A stretch of DNA of 64,000 nucleotides, taken from NCBI GenBank assembly GCA_028753945.1, contig JAPNXP010000006.1, positions 1,240,001-1,304,000 of the forward strand. Reading direction: 5' to 3'. Both the position numbers and the translations under genes were made by a program. The DNA is from Hexactinellida sp. DTS-2022. Lineage: Eukaryota; Porifera; Hexactinellida. The notes under the pieces are model-generated. The model ran no database searches. It was not told the DNA's origin and saw only the letters and a list, made by a program, of their open reading frames with translations. This document shows positions 42,592-55,470 of the stretch, piece after piece. The first letter of the stretch is position 1. Each line of letters begins with the position of its first letter.

Positions 42592-43542
42592 GTTACTTAG
42601 AGAATAATGCATGTCATATCTTTATAGTTGCATATAAATACATTATTATGTATACCTCTATCATTTGGCAGCATTAAAAATTAACTCAACCAAATTTTAT
42701 AAATTAATATTTATAATATTTAAGGTTATTACGTCATAACTCGACAAATTGAAGTCCTGCACTGTTTTTAGCTAATCATTGGATTTCTCGTGGTTGATTT
42801 ACCATTCAACAATAATAGGTTTAGAATGGCTAAAACATGTTTTATAGCGATTTCTCCTGATTTACCATTTTATACCACTGTTCATGCCACTGTGCATAGG
42901 CCTCTCAGGAGGACGGTTCAGTCCTCTGCCTCGGTACCAAGAATTATCCAGGAGCGCGAGACGGTCCTTTGGAGCATGATTTTTGTAAAAATTTGAATTT
43001 AGGAGCGCGAACATTTGTAATTCTCTCCTATACCGTAACATTAATTTGTGATTTAGGCGTATGAAAATTGGATCAGACCAGGATTAGTAGCGTATTTACA
43101 AATGGCTGTATAATACACTGCTCGGTACGTATACCTGCGACCGTTGTGCGGCTTGTGCCCGACCAACGTCCTAATGGGTACTGCCTCCATCTGTCGGCGC
43201 TCCTAGGCCTGCTCTCTCTCACTGTCCACACAGCGCCAGCAGCGCCTAGACATAACTGGGAGTGTCTGACCTTCCACGGTGGTACCGCCCCACGTCACAA
43301 TATAAATACTTTCGCTCAAGTAATTTGACACAATAGAGAGAATATTGACCCGATTAGTTGAAATTTTGGATTTTTGAGGCGAACACATTTTGACGGTCCC
43401 TTGGATACGTACTAACGAGGTTCTACTGTATTTATTTATGACTATATTTCCAATATTAATAAATATTTATCTCTATCAGTTTGAATTAGAGTACTTATAG
43501 ACTATTTGCCTGTATAAGTACTGTACTTTTGTGTGTGTACTT
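42592..43542. other. spacer before the LENG8-like gene
   Basis: 43110-43300 is richer in G and C than its surroundings, as a promoter or 5' untranslated exon might be. A pogo-like end (AACGAGGTTCTACTGTA) lies at 43415. No domain seen. Confidence 0.35.
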
Positions 43543-46500
43543 ATGTCTGAACAGATGGATATCTCTCAATCCTACGCAGTTAGTAGCAGTGATCTGCTAC
43601 CCACCCCCAATACCTCTGGGGCTCTGTCTCACTCCTCTAATTCTATTCCTACCTATCCCCTATCTCACAGTAGCAACTACATTCAGTACCCGGCCCAGAC
43701 CTCGTACCCGCAGTACTATACTCAGCAACAAACGTATCAACAACCTCAACAACCTCAACAACCTCAACAACAACAACAACAACAAGGATACTACTCATAC
43801 GCACAGAACACCTGGCAGGGGTACAACACAACCCCTCCCGCTCCCCCGGGAGTCTCCTCTCCCCCTCCCCCGCCCCCCGGCACCTACTCCGCCCCCTACC
43901 CCCCTCTGCCTCTGCAGTACCCGCCTGTCTCTCAGACCGGGCAGATGGGCGCAGCGCCGCCTCAGGCGCAGCCGGACTCCTCTGCTAGTCTCAACCAGGT
44001 ACGCTATAGGCTAATTATAGCACATATAGGTCATAGGCGTAGGCTCCGGTAGGGCTGGTAGGGCCATGACTACCAATAATTGTATTTTCTCCATAGAAGC
44101 TAACGCAAATATGCCAAGATGGCCCTACCAATCCTAACATCCAGCCTATAAGGGCCATACCAATCTCCAAAACGAGTCTACGCCCCTGTAGGTACGTTTT
44201 AGGCGCAATTATGGCGCATATAGGTACGCTATAGGCTCAATTATAGCATACATATCTCGTGAGTAAGGGGGGGGGATCTCCCAAATATGGTCATGTGATC
44301 AGGCTTGTCAAAAGGTCAGATCATGACCTGACCTGACCTGACCTGACCTTTGAGTGACCTGAATTGAACCTATTTTCTGAACGCTTTGACCTGAACCTAA
44401 TCTTGCATGATTTTGACCAGACCAGACCTGAACCTTTTTTGACCTGACCTGACCTGACATGAAATTGACCTGAAATGACCTGAAATGGTCCTGAAATTGA
44501 AATGAAATGACCTGAAATTTACCTGAAATTTACCTGAACGTAAATACTGTATATAAGACCTGACAATGCGGGACCTTTTGACAACTTTCTCAAATCAGAT
44601 ATAATCATCCGTGACCCACGTTATAATAAGGCCTGTTCATTAGTGTTAAATTTTGGACCATGGATGTCGTTTAAGTCCATTAATTCTTTTACAATAAATG
44701 TTATAGTTAGAGATATATAACCAAGTAGTAATCTAGAACGAAAAATATGAATGCCTTGCTACCTCTGCTGTTCGTGGTAACACTATGTAATACAATTAAC
44801 GGCCGCTTCGCGGCCTTACCCACCGTGAGGTAGAAAACAAATAGATAAAATATTTATCTAGTTCTAATATGAATTTATATGAACACCTATGCATATCTAA
44901 ATATCTAAATGCTATTGATAAATCACAAATAGAACTAAACTGAAATCATGCAGGTGGAGCCAGCAGGTAATCACCAAACCTCAATATGTGCAGTGAATTA
45001 TGTATGTGAATATGTGCATTGTATTTAAAGCAATAATAATATTTATTAATTCACACGTGACGTCATAAACCCATAAATCGGTATATGCATTTCATGTTGT
45101 CTTGCCATCTAAGATTGTGGGCGAATCGGATAAGAACTGAAAGAGTTATTCCCAAATGTGCCTTTATGACGTCATAATCCCGTTATTTTGTTTCAAAAAC
45201 CATTAGATCGTTGTCGCAGTACAAAATTACCCCTCACCCCTGTATACAAATTTTCAGCTTTCTGAGACTCGTAGTCTTCCAAATTAATTCTGGACATACA
45301 CACACAACAATTGCGCTTTTAATATGTAGATAATGCATTAGGCTCAATGGTCAAAACACTATCGCAAATACTCTTACTTTAGAATTTTGTTGTTTACTAG
45401 TACGTATACTCCCAATGCCCACATATGTATCACTATACAGGGTCGGCGGAAGCGGTCAGGCCGGTTAGGCATGGCCTGACCACTATATAGTAACTTCACC
45501 AGTATTTCACATAGCCTCTCTGATATTTTATAGGCACTGTGAATTCGTTAGTACGAACACAGTTTTGAAGTTCCGGTTAATACTTACACTGTTTCAATCC
45601 CCTTCAAAGCCTTTTCAATACAAATGAAATGATATTGGTTAATCAACTTAATACAGTAAGCACACCGGTTATAAGAACTATGTTTTACACGATTGCCATT
45701 TACCCTATATATTTTATGTCGGTTATAAGCACATTAATAAGTGCAGTTCCCGACTATGTGCTTATAACTGGCATCCACTGTACTAATTCCAGATAAGGCG
45801 AACGCAATTTGACGGTTCCTGGTGTCCATACTAACTAGGTTATACTATCCTTCGAGCTTCACAAACATAAATATTCACAGGAGTATGTTTGACTGTATTA
45901 CTATTCCTGTAGGCGTACTCCACTGCCTCCTACCCCAGCTACGAGCCTGCATACCAGCCTGCCTCCGCCCCCGCCTCCCAGCAGTACTACCCCTCCCAGT
46001 ACTCGTATCCGCCGCAGACGCAGTACGCTCCCTACTACACGCCATCCCACCACACTCAGCAGCAGCAGCAGCAGCAGCAACAACAACAACCGCAACAACA
46101 ACAGCAACAACAACAACAACAACCGCAACAACAACAACAACAGCAGCAGCAACAACACTATTACTCACAAGTCCCCTCTGCAGCAGGTTACTACAACGCA
46201 GTGCAACCTACCCACACAGCTGTTACAGACAGCAGTCAGCAGACTCAGCGCGCTGCTCCCACTGCTGCTCCTGCTGCTCCGGTGGCTGCTAGACTGCAGA
46301 CAGAGACTGCGGCTGTTAACACAGCGGCTGCGGGGAGCGGGGGCGGGCCGCTGGTGGGGGCGGGGCGGGGGAGAGGGTACCGGGGGGTACAGGAGGGGAG
46401 AGGGGAGTACGGACGGAAGGAACAGAGCATAGGGAGAGGGGAGTACGGACGGAAGGAACAGAGCATAGGGAGAGGGGAGTATGACCGGAAGGAACAGAAC

Positions 46501-49500
46501 TTAGGGAGAGGGAAGAAACCGTTTTTCGATAGGGAAGATAGGTGAGTGATAGCTATACGCACTTTATCTCATTCCATGAGGTTATCTGTTAATATTAGAC
46601 TCTAGGGCGCTGGCGCCACGGGTGCACGATACACCCACCAGTTGCTTGGTCAATTTCTTTTTTCTCCAAAAAATCTGACTCAAAACTAGCTAACAAAGTA
46701 AACAAACTAACTTAATAATCAATAACTCTATCTCAACTCAAAAATCATTAATAACTGAATCAAAAATCTACCGAAAATCTAAGTTAAAATCTACCGAACA
46801 CCTTTTCTCTTCCTGGTTTTATATTTATGAACTTATTGGCCACTTTTTCGAGCTCCAAACTATCCGGCTCATCTTTATGGATGACACATACTGCCAACCA
46901 TGTGAGACGTGCATCTGACATTGAACTCCGCAACCACGTTTTCAGCCTCCTCATCGTGCTGTAGCTTCTTTCGTTTTCTGCAGTTGTCGCCTTTGGAGTT
47001 TTTAACCAACGCAAGAAACTGACCACAGCTGGATAGAGGTCCCTTGTGAGAGGGTCTTCGCAGAAGTGCTGGTCGATCTCTGTCATTGTCGGAGCCACGC
47101 CATCAGAGCTGTTTGCCCGCATTTCTTCGCGACAGCGATTCAATGATTCTTCAAACTCGTAGCGTGTGACAAAACGGTCGAGGTGGGGCATTACCAGGTC
47201 CTAAACGCAGGGGTCGCACTTCATGGCCAGTTTATCACCGTCAGCAAGGATTTGCATACCGCTCGACGATACCTTGTCTTCTATCGTCCCAGCCACGGAC
47301 GCGAATGTCTTCACATATATATGGGTAAAGCACTCCGTAGCTCTGATCACATGGCTCTTCCATTTGGGCTGCGCCTCGCTGCTGACTGCTAATGCCTCTG
47401 CGTAATAGCTGACCGGCCTCAAGGATGGTTCAATCATAGAAACTTTCAGCTTTTTCCTGAGTTTAATCCCGATCCAAACATTATTTGACCTTTTTGAGGA
47501 ATGTCTTTCTATCACCGACCGAAAGTCCACGTTTCTGCAATGCTATGTAGCAGCTGTTGAGTGTGGAAAAACAAGCATTCCAGCACGCATACACAGAAGT
47601 AGTTCCTCCGAATTCCTCCAGCCCTTTGACCATCGACAAGTCACTCTGATTTTCATAAAATTCCAGGACCTGCGCATATCGCCCCATTTGAAAGCATTCA
47701 GCAATCCATCTGTTATGTTAATGCGGAGATGGTATACGCTCTGGACAGGGAGTCATAATTAGCCGTTTTGCTGAGATACCCTACCGCATACTAGTATAGG
47801 ACTGATTATTTAAATAAGTTGTCATTAAAATTATCGACTTTGGTTCGAATGTGTATTCTTGGAATGCTTGCCCCTCCAGTGCATTGGTCCGCCCCCATTT
47901 CGCCCCCCCCCAAAGGAGCTGTGCTGGCGCCGCCCCTGCAAACTGCCATAATATCTCCCTTTATTCCACTCGAGCTTTCCCAGAAAACTTAGGTTTTTTG
48001 GCCACCGTTTGGATAAATTCAAAGACAACTTTGAACCCGGCTTCACAGTCTCAACTACGTCTTTTAAAACCGAATTAAACCCATGAGCGAGGCAGTAGAC
48101 GAATAAGCACAACGGTTAACAGTAGCATATTTTGCATCAGCCCTCTAGCTCCCCCAATGAACCGGTCATTACTGGTGCACCATCAACAAGTGATACCGGC
48201 ACACTTTTGAGTATCCAGCCCAATCCCCGCATCACATGCACAAAGCGCTGAACAGCGTATTGGTATCTTGGCTTTGCACAGGGATAAATCCGATGAATAT
48301 CTCTTTCGTGACAAGCGCCAGGTCGACATACCGAACACGTATGGACACCTGTGATTGTGTTGTGTTATCCAGACACTCGTCGATGGATACTGAAGAGCAT
48401 GGGCATGACAGAACTTCATTGGAAAAACGCGCGAGAATTGTGTGACTAAAAACCTTAATTATCTCGTTCTCCAAGTCGTGGCTTGAATATCCGTGAGAAC
48501 CGATTTTGATACCGCTGCTTCAGTCAGCAAACTGATGAGTAGTGTCCTATTAGAATTACGGTCTGTTTGGCCCGGAAAGCAAGCCCTTGGCGCGAAAGAA
48601 AGCGAATCGCTCGAAATAATGTCAACAGCTTCTTTCGATTCCTTCCTTGGAGCCCTCAAAGTCAGCTAGCATTCTCGTCACCGCTGTGCCGTCGCGATGG
48701 TTGCGCTCCGCTCTGACGCACTCGATATGCCTCGAGCTCTTCTGGTGGTCCTTACATACGAAGTGAACCCGACCTCACAGAACTGGAGTTTATGCGGCGG
48801 CATTCCTAGTTTCGGAAGAGGCTTCGAAAATTTCCTGCAATATCGCAGAAAATTTCCGTTTTTGTCTGGGCTTGGCTCAATCCAAGGGAAGCTCGTCTCC
48901 CAGTCAACACGGTATCCTCCGTGCTTGGTGATCCTTGATATTTTTGCACATGGCTCCTCTACGACCCTCCCTTAGTGCAGATGGCTCCTCTTTCTGCCGG
49001 TGGATTGCTTAGTGTCGGTTCAGGTACCTCATCGACAAGTTCAGATTCAAACATCGGTTTAGCATCGTCATTGTCATTGTCATCGTCATCGTCATTGTCA
49101 TTGTCATCGTCATCGTCATCGTCATCGTAATTGCCATCACGTCGACATCGTCGGGATATCCCACAATCTCTACATCGCTGTTCCCGATTTCTCAGTCATT
49201 CTCATGAATGGCTTTTTTCCATTGCGCTTCAATATCCACCCGATCTCGAATTCCTGAAGCCGACGGCATACATCCCAAACGTCTACGGCAGAGTAGACCA
49301 TGGGTCGATGGGTCACCAATGAATTATGGTCCACTCTGGTCTACAGTCCTTAGCGAAGACTCCCATCTGCGCGGTAGGCGGCCATCGCCTGTCACCAAAG
49401 CTGCCGCAAGAGTCTCGATCTATCCGACTATGTAAACCTACAGAGGTTGAGCTCTTGAAGGGACATTATATTTCCGGCTCCTCAGTCCAGGACCATGTTG

Positions 49501-52500
49501 TCTGTGTCCCTAAGATCTGGTTCAGAAACTTCTGTATATCTCTACCTGTTTCTTCAGCTCTGAGTTGCAGAGAAGCTGACAAAGAAGATCTTGATCTTCT
49601 TTGTCAGCTTCTCTGCAACACAGAGCTGAAAATGCAGACTGCTGACCGAACCCTGCATATCCTGCTACAACCTCGGAAAAACTATGTAATTCACCTCATC
49701 CGGTAGCTGTCAGGTCACTGATTTACCTGCGCGCCAAGTGGTGTTCATTGCCGCATTTATTGCTTCGAATATCTTCCAACAGGAAAGAGGGATGACATAC
49801 ATCTTCGACGCCAGAGATGTCGGGTTTATTATTGCCGACACATAATCGTCAATGATTTCACGGGTAAATCATGACCGATTCCACGATTTCGCATTTCCTA
49901 GGCATGTTAGTTATTGTCAAACTACAAAAATATATCAACTATTTATATAAATCAATAACATATTATATCAATATGCTTGGGGGCTTGCCCCCACGTTTTG
50001 GTTTTTCATTTCTACTCGTGCACCCGTTACTGTGATTCTAGACTTTTTCTTATCGTATTCGGATACTCCTTAAGTTGTAGTTCTATAATACGCGTATCAT
50101 GTATTACAGTGGTGTTCTTACAAAATCGACTTGCTATTCACTAACACCACTCTACATTATTTCCCATGTAAATATATAATTTATGTATATCAGAACACAT
50201 TTTAGTAATACTTGTAAAATACTTGCAATAAGTATATCACTTTTAATACGTTAATACTGGACTACTTTTAATACTAATAATACGTAGCATACTTATAACC
50301 CGTGATGCGAGTATTATTACTGTAATGTTCTAGCCCTGTCGCTGCTCCCGCCATCCCCCACTCCGCTCACGCGAAGCCAGCTAAGCCGCTGCCGCCGGAC
50401 TCCTCCAGCCACCTGCCCGGCTCGGCAGAGAGGTACATACAGCGCGTGTTCGTGTCCTGCGGCTCCGAGAGCGAGAAGGACACGATGCAGGAGCTGCTCC
50501 GGGATAAGCTGGATAGGATTATGAATGTGGGGGGGCAGTGGGGGATAGACTGGGACAGAGAGCCTATACCGACCTTAGGCTCCACTAAGACTGCTAAATC
50601 AGCCGATACGAAAAGTTAGTTAGTAGTCAGCGGTGTTCGTAATAGCAATTGCTATAATAGCAAGTTATTTTTAGTACACAAGCGATCATTTAATGTTGTT
50701 TTGTTCCTCTAATAGCAAGTTCGCCTATCAGCAAGGGAATTTCATGCAAAATGCGACTTGAAATTACATGAACGCCACAGTAAATACATACATATATACA
50801 GTATACTATGGATAATACGAGCATCAATTGTTCGTATTATCAGAGATTTATATAACCGGAGTCACTTGCATGCATTGGATAGGTTAAGGGACTAAACCTT
50901 GTACTCCTTAACCGATAATTCGCCTTATCCGTGTTCGTATTAACGACAGTCTAGATTATATAATGTAGGAGATAATATTAAGCTCAGAAATTTACTTGTT
51001 AATAGAGCAAACTTGCGATTCGTGGACCATCCAATTTCTCTTCTTGAAATATGATACTAATGATAGTACAGTCAGGTCTGCTTATTGTGAACAATTTTTC
51101 GTCTGCTAATATGAAAAACTTTATTATGAACAAGCCCTATGGACTATGGTCCCGAGTTCGCATATTATTATAAAGTACCTCTTAAAGAAGACAATCATGA
51201 TCCCTTGAATTTCATAATAGAACCTGACTGTATATTCTTGAGACGTACTTCCCAATTGCATCTGAGATAAAAATTATATAATTAACTGAATTTATATTGT
51301 ACGTATAACAGGTGATTGAAACTTCTATACAGTAAACATTGGATTTAACGACAATCGCTAATATCGACTTTACTTTTGCCCAAAGATGTCCGTAGCAGTA
51401 TTTGAATCTACACTCGGATATAGTGACGTGAACTTTTTTAGCCTTCCCAAACGTTGCCGTTAATCCAATGTTTACCGGTTTTCAAGTTATTCTTATCTGT
51501 GTCCCAATTACACAGTTTATATTGTATAACCTCTAGTCCGCAGGTCCCGCTGGGACGTGGATTCTTCGCCTGACAAGCCCAGCAGTCCCCCCTCCCCCCC
51601 CTCGCCCCCCTCTCCCCCCTCGCCCCCGGCGAGACTGCCCTCTAGCATCAAGAGTCGTCTCGGCGCTAAGCCGACTCCTGTCCCGGAGCCGCCCGCGGAG
51701 CTCTACGCAGAGTCAGCTCGCGCCAGTGCGCAGTTCGATGTTCCCAAAGGTAACTCTAACCGTATTGTGACCTCTGTTGTAGCCTCGCGGAAGAAGAAGA
51801 AGAAGAAGAACAGGGGCGGCGGCCCGCAGAGGCTAGTCGCCGCTGCTCAGCAGATAGTCACGCCCCTTGACGAGCTCACTCCCCAGGAGAGAGAGCGGAT
51901 CCAGAGGAGGGCCGAGCGCTTCGGCTCTAAACAATTGGACGCTAAGAGTTTTCCTAAAATAAGCCTCAACACTTTGCTAAGTAACAATGATATGCTACAC
52001 TTTGATTCTGATAGGATAGTCGGTACTTCTGGCGAGCTCGAGAAGCCGTACCTGCGTCTCACCTCCGCGCCGGAGCGGGCGGACTTCCGGCCGCTGGACG
52101 TGCTGTACCGGTCTCTGGAGCACGTGCTGAACCGGTGGCGCGAGTCGGGTGAGTACTCATACACCTGCGAACAGTTAAAGTCCATTAGACAGGACCTGAC
52201 CGTGCAGGGCATCAGTAATGAGTTCACAGTGCACGTGTATGAGACGCATGGTCGCATCGCGCTTGAGAAGCGAGACCACGAAGAGTTCAATCAATGTAAC
52301 TCCATGTTGATGGAGCTGTATGAGACTTGGGGTGGGAGTGTGGCAGAGTTCACTGCCTACAGACTATTCTATGGGATCTTAGTGAGAGACTTTGTTGACA
52401 TAGACCAGTGTCTCGCCAGCATTCCGGCCGATATACGAGATAAGTCTGAGGTAATTCATGCTGTGAAGATATACACCGCATGGCTCATTCATGACTACTC

Positions 52501-52765
52501 AACATTCTTCAAACTGTATATAGTAACGCCTAATATGGGTGGGTACCTTATAGATATGTTTGTGCAGCGAGAGCGTTTGAATGCATTGAGAACTATTTGC
52601 AAAGCCTACAGGCCAACTGTCTCGGTAGATTTCATCAAACGAGTACTGGCATTCGAGGATAGAGATGAGTGCGTTAGCTTTTTGATCAGCATTAGTGCTG
52701 TGCTGACTGCGAGTGGCGAGTATGTAGACTGCAAGCAGTCTCAGCCCCTACTTAAAATGCCATAG
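43543..52765 (+). CDS. LENG8: LENG8-like SAC3/GANP-domain protein
   Basis: Exons 43543-43998, 45913-46541, 50334-50614, 51537-52765; all borders are GT-AG and the phases agree. Start may be at 43543 or 43555; a possible AG acceptor just before the second Met would imply an upstream exon. Exons 1-2: Q/P/Y-rich, with polyQ runs and GRGEYGRKEQSI repeats. Exon 3: ERYIQRVFVSCGSESEKD and GIDWDREPIP, the LENG8-specific block. Exon 4: SRWDVDSSP, a KKKKKKNRGG basic run, YLRLTSAPERADFRPLDVL, then CEQLKSIRQDLTVQGISNEF and HGRIALEKRDHEEFNQC (SAC3/GANP core), and the winged-helix-like C-terminus. The family acts in nuclear mRNA processing and export. Spread over 9.2 kb because of transposon-rich introns. 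Confidence 0.9.
43999..45912. other. LENG8 intron 1, repeats
   Basis: Contains a foldback-like repeat (44029-44190, TAGGCGTAGG and CTACGCCCCTG ends), the TGACC-word MITE (44300-44590), a part of the hairpin-cluster repeat with ACGGCCGCTTCGCGGCC (44800-44835) and a retroposon-like tail at 45290, a piece at 45440 starting CAGGGTCGGCGG, and pogo-like material at 45540-45855. No coding pattern. Confidence 0.5.
44300..44590. mobile_element. MITE with TGACC/GACCTGACC interior
   Basis: Starts CAGGCTTGTCAAAAGGTCAG; near the other end GGGACCTTTTGACAAC. Interior is repeats of GACCTGACCTGACC and TGAAATGACCTGAAAT. Ends not exact and no duplication seen. Confidence 0.5.
46070..46160 (+). repeat. CAG/CAA repeat coding polyglutamine
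   Basis: Mixed CAG and CAA codons with two CCG interruptions in LENG8 exon 2; a shorter run is at 43755-43785 in exon 1. Mixed codons suggest selection for glutamine rather than a pure slippage tract. Confidence 0.8.
49062..49132 (+). repeat. TCATTG/TCATCG simple repeat
   Basis: Hexamer-like array of GTCATT and GTCATC units within the hAT relic; on the minus strand it would code an Asp/Asn-rich stretch. Confidence 0.85.
49553..49630. repeat. long near-perfect hairpin
   Basis: Central 26-base arms pair without mismatch (arm starts TTGCAGAGAAGCTGACAAAG) around a two-base loop, TT; the outer 12 bases continue to pair with two mismatches. Lies inside the hAT relic. Confidence 0.9.
50615..51536. 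other. LENG8 intron 3, repeats
   Basis: 50630-50960 holds two pogo-like pieces. 51069-51230 is a MITE with ends CAGTCAGGTCTGC and AGAACCTGACTG and TA on both sides. 51330-51477 has inverted CAGTAAACATTGGATTTAA and TTAATCCAATGTTTACC. Confidence 0.55.
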
Positions 52766-54720
52766 GCGCACACTGGTAACTATAACAGACACATAACGAA
52801 GTGCTTAATGCGTAACTAGCCTGATACACACCATTCATATAGCGTAATACGAACAGGGTTTTGAATATAAATGTGTATGTGTGTCCCTTCCCTGTTAACG
52901 CCAATTTTGGAAATAATTATAATAGAGATTATTTCCAACACTTAGTTAATTGCATTATTTGATTAAATGTATCTACGTTCTTATACGTATTTGATGTTTA
53001 AATAAAGATTTAATTACGTATAATCTTTAATGCATTGATTTCTTTTCAGCTTATTTAGTGTTGTATTGCTCAATATTTATTTTAAATTTTTCACAGAACA
53101 AACCTATTTAGCTATCCAAGTCAAGGCAAGAATTTATTCCAATTCACAAAACAATTCTCTTATAGGATACGATGTACAGTTGGGTTCGCCTAATAACAAT
53201 ATTATTTTTGTTTGAAGTGAATCCTCTAATAACAAATTATACTTGGGATTAGGCAAACCTACTATAGTAATATTATATTATTGCTGTATTTTGAATTGAT
53301 ACGGTATTTTAAATATTGTTATTTTTGTTTCAAATGATAATTGCATTAATATTATTTGAGGGGGGTAGGGCTGAAACGAATATTCGTTCGAAATGATTGA
53401 ACGAATATTAGATGATGACATCGTCAAAAAATGTGTTTTTACAATTTTGTGAATTTGATATTTCGAATATGTTGGTTGGTGTTGGGTAAGTACCCAACAC
53501 GCACATAAAAAATGCTGAGTCATCACCTATTATATTCTACTGAAACTTGAATATTTCTAAAATGAAGTGAGCTAAAAAGAAATTTTCCACCACTCTGAGG
53601 GTCGTTGCCTTCTGAAACACCTTTCTGAAATAATTTAACACCTTCATAGTGATGATGACATGGCGAAAAAAATCCAAAATTGCAGCTGTGGCGACGGCAT
53701 TTTCCTTTGGAGGCACTATCAATTACCCAACCACCAAAATATAGTGCCACCAAGGGGAATCCGTCGGCACAGGCTGCATTTTTGGATTTTTTAATTTAAT
53801 TCTTATTAATTTCATTTAAAATTCATCTGATATGATAATTCGAATTCCGTTATTTCGAACTTTCACTAATTCCAACAATTTTTTTTCTATTGCATTCAAA
53901 ATCCGTCCGCTAAGTAAAATTCCTAACGAAGGTTGAAGAAAAACCTTTACAATATACAAACTGTATATTTATCAGTTATCAAATAGTCTTTTTAAAGACA
54001 TCTATACAATATTCCCTAAACATATAATGCATGGGACTTTAATCCCATCACCATCATCAAAATTGACGGGCTTCCCTGTATTAGGCCATATAATAAATAA
54101 CTTATTTATCATCCCCGTCTGTCCCAATTTTACCCCCCGTCCGGATCTATTTATTATTATCTTATGAACATAATCTTACAAAACATTAGCTATGCCTATA
54201 AACTTGTATAAAGTACTCCTAATGTATCAATTTTAATAAATCTTGTATTTTAGGCCATTACTTTAAATATTTGGGCATTGTCATATTAAAATAAAATAAA
54301 ATATTTATATTTATTGTTCGGCATAAGATAATGTTATTTGCAATTTTGCATATTAAAAATTCCGTACGCCGTCCGTATTTTTGAAAATAAACTCGAGCTC
54401 ATAGACTAATCTGTTAGTAGTACAATAACAACGACTGACTAATTTAGTAACTTATTGTGTAATTTTTGGTTGCGAGATATGTAATACTAGTATATTTACA
54501 CTTTCTAAAAATAGATAGAAGTACTATATTTAGAAAATTGATGAAATGCCATGCTACCAGTGAATGATGTCTATTTTTAGGTTTCTGGTTATTTAATTAT
54601 ATTGTCTAATATATATACTCAATTGTTATTGGATATTCTCATTAATTATATCCTAGAAAATAGCATTCTATAGAAGTGTCCTAAATTTAAACTCTATTTT
54701 TATAAGGATTTATTGCAACT
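52766..54720. other. spacer between LENG8 and eIF6
   Basis: AATAAA at 53001-53006 may end the LENG8 transcript. A composite repeat lies at 53405-53792 (see 4870-5140), ending in a palindromic MITE (53666-53792). No further gene seen. Confidence 0.5.
53666..53792. mobile_element. 120-bp palindromic MITE (GCCGACAGCAT family)
   Basis: AATCCAAAATTGCAGCTGTG and its complement, around CAATTACCCAACCACC. Confidence 0.7.
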
Positions 54721-55470
54721 ATGGCAATGGCATGTGCATTTCGCGCCCAGTTTGAAGGCAACAATGAAGTCGGCGTATTCGCGAAACTCACCAATAGTTA
54801 CTGTTTGACTGCAATCGGACAATCCGAGAACTTTTACAGTATGTTCGAAGCAGAACTGAGCGATACAATCCCAGTAGTGCACGCTAGCATCGCTAGCTGC
54901 AGCATAATAGGCCGTCTGTGTGTGGGAAACAAGCACGGCCTGCTCGTGCCTATGACCTGCAGCGACCCGGAGCTCCAGCACCTGAGGAACTCCCTCCCGG
55001 ACTCCGTTAAAGTGCAGCGAGTCGACGAGAAGCTGTCTGCACTCGGTAACGTTATTGCCTGCAATGACTACCTAGCTCTCGCACACCCAGACCTCGACAA
55101 GGAAACAGAGGAAATTATCAAGGACACACTCAAGGTTGAGGTGTTCAGGCAGACTATAGCCGGACACCCACTTGTCGGTTCCTACTGCCAGTTCAACAAC
55201 AGAGGCGGTCTCGTGCACTCCAAGACAAACAAACTTGCTCTGAATGAGCTCTCGTCGCTGCTGCAGGTGCCACTCGTGGCTGGCACTGTCAACAGAGGCA
55301 GTGACATCATCGGTGGCGGTCTAGTGGTGAATGATTGGTCAGCTTTCTGCGGGCTGGCCACTACTGCTCCTGAGCTATCTGTAATAGAAGGAGTCTTTAA
55401 GTTAAACACACACGCACTTCCAATCATGGGAGTTAAAATGCGTGCAACTATTGTTGACTCTATATCGTAA
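54721..55470 (+). CDS. EIF6: eukaryotic translation initiation factor 6
   Basis: 249 residues in one exon, close to the usual 245. Blocks: [117 protein letters not shown] and the C-terminal [10 protein letters not shown]. eIF6 binds the 60S ribosomal subunit, is needed for its maturation in the nucleolus and prevents early joining with 40S. The start [13 protein letters not shown] has three more residues than usual; the second ATG (54727) is also possible. Codons are richer in G and C than the surroundings, as expected for a well expressed host gene. A TTTTATAAG sequence 20 bases upstream may be an intron acceptor. Confidence 0.97.
   Translation: MAMACAFRAQFEGNNEVGVFAKLTNSYCLTAIGQSENFYSMFEAELSDTIPVVHASIASCSIIGRLCVGNKHGLLVPMTCSDPELQHLRNSLPDSVKVQRVDEKLSALGNVIACNDYLALAHPDLDKETEEIIKDTLKVEVFRQTIAGHPLVGSYCQFNNRGGLVHSKTNKLALNELSSLLQVPLVAGTVNRGSDIIGGGLVVNDWSAFCGLATTAPELSVIEGVFKLNTHALPIMGVKMRATIVDSIS

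Larger units (their letters stand above)
46607..50040 (-). pseudogene. hAT-like transposase relic (DUF4371 plus dimerisation domain) in LENG8 intron 2
   Basis: Minus-strand pieces in order from high to low coordinates: LADFEGSKEG near 48670, SIDECLDNTTQSQVSIRVRY and LVTKEIFIGFIP (48474-48232, DUF4371 block), CLFVYCLAHGFNSVLKDVV (48112), EFGGTTSVYACWNACFST (47620), and EAVV-type hAT dimerisation block with FLRWLKTPKATTAENERSYS, then TMRRLKTWLRSSM (46784-47191). This is the TTF/ZMYM-type hAT order. Many frameshifts and a MITE insertion (47868-47940) make it a relic. Both outer regions carry ACGGGTGCACG in inverse orientation. Confidence 0.7.

Noticed and set aside
45875-46168. Minus-strand frames rich in Val, Ala or Leu opposite LENG8 exon 2
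   Set aside because: Antisense shadow of the polyglutamine CAG/CAA tract.
48183-49706. Plus-strand frames in LENG8 intron 2 as genes
   Set aside because: They are antisense to DUF4371/hAT blocks and have no domain of their own.
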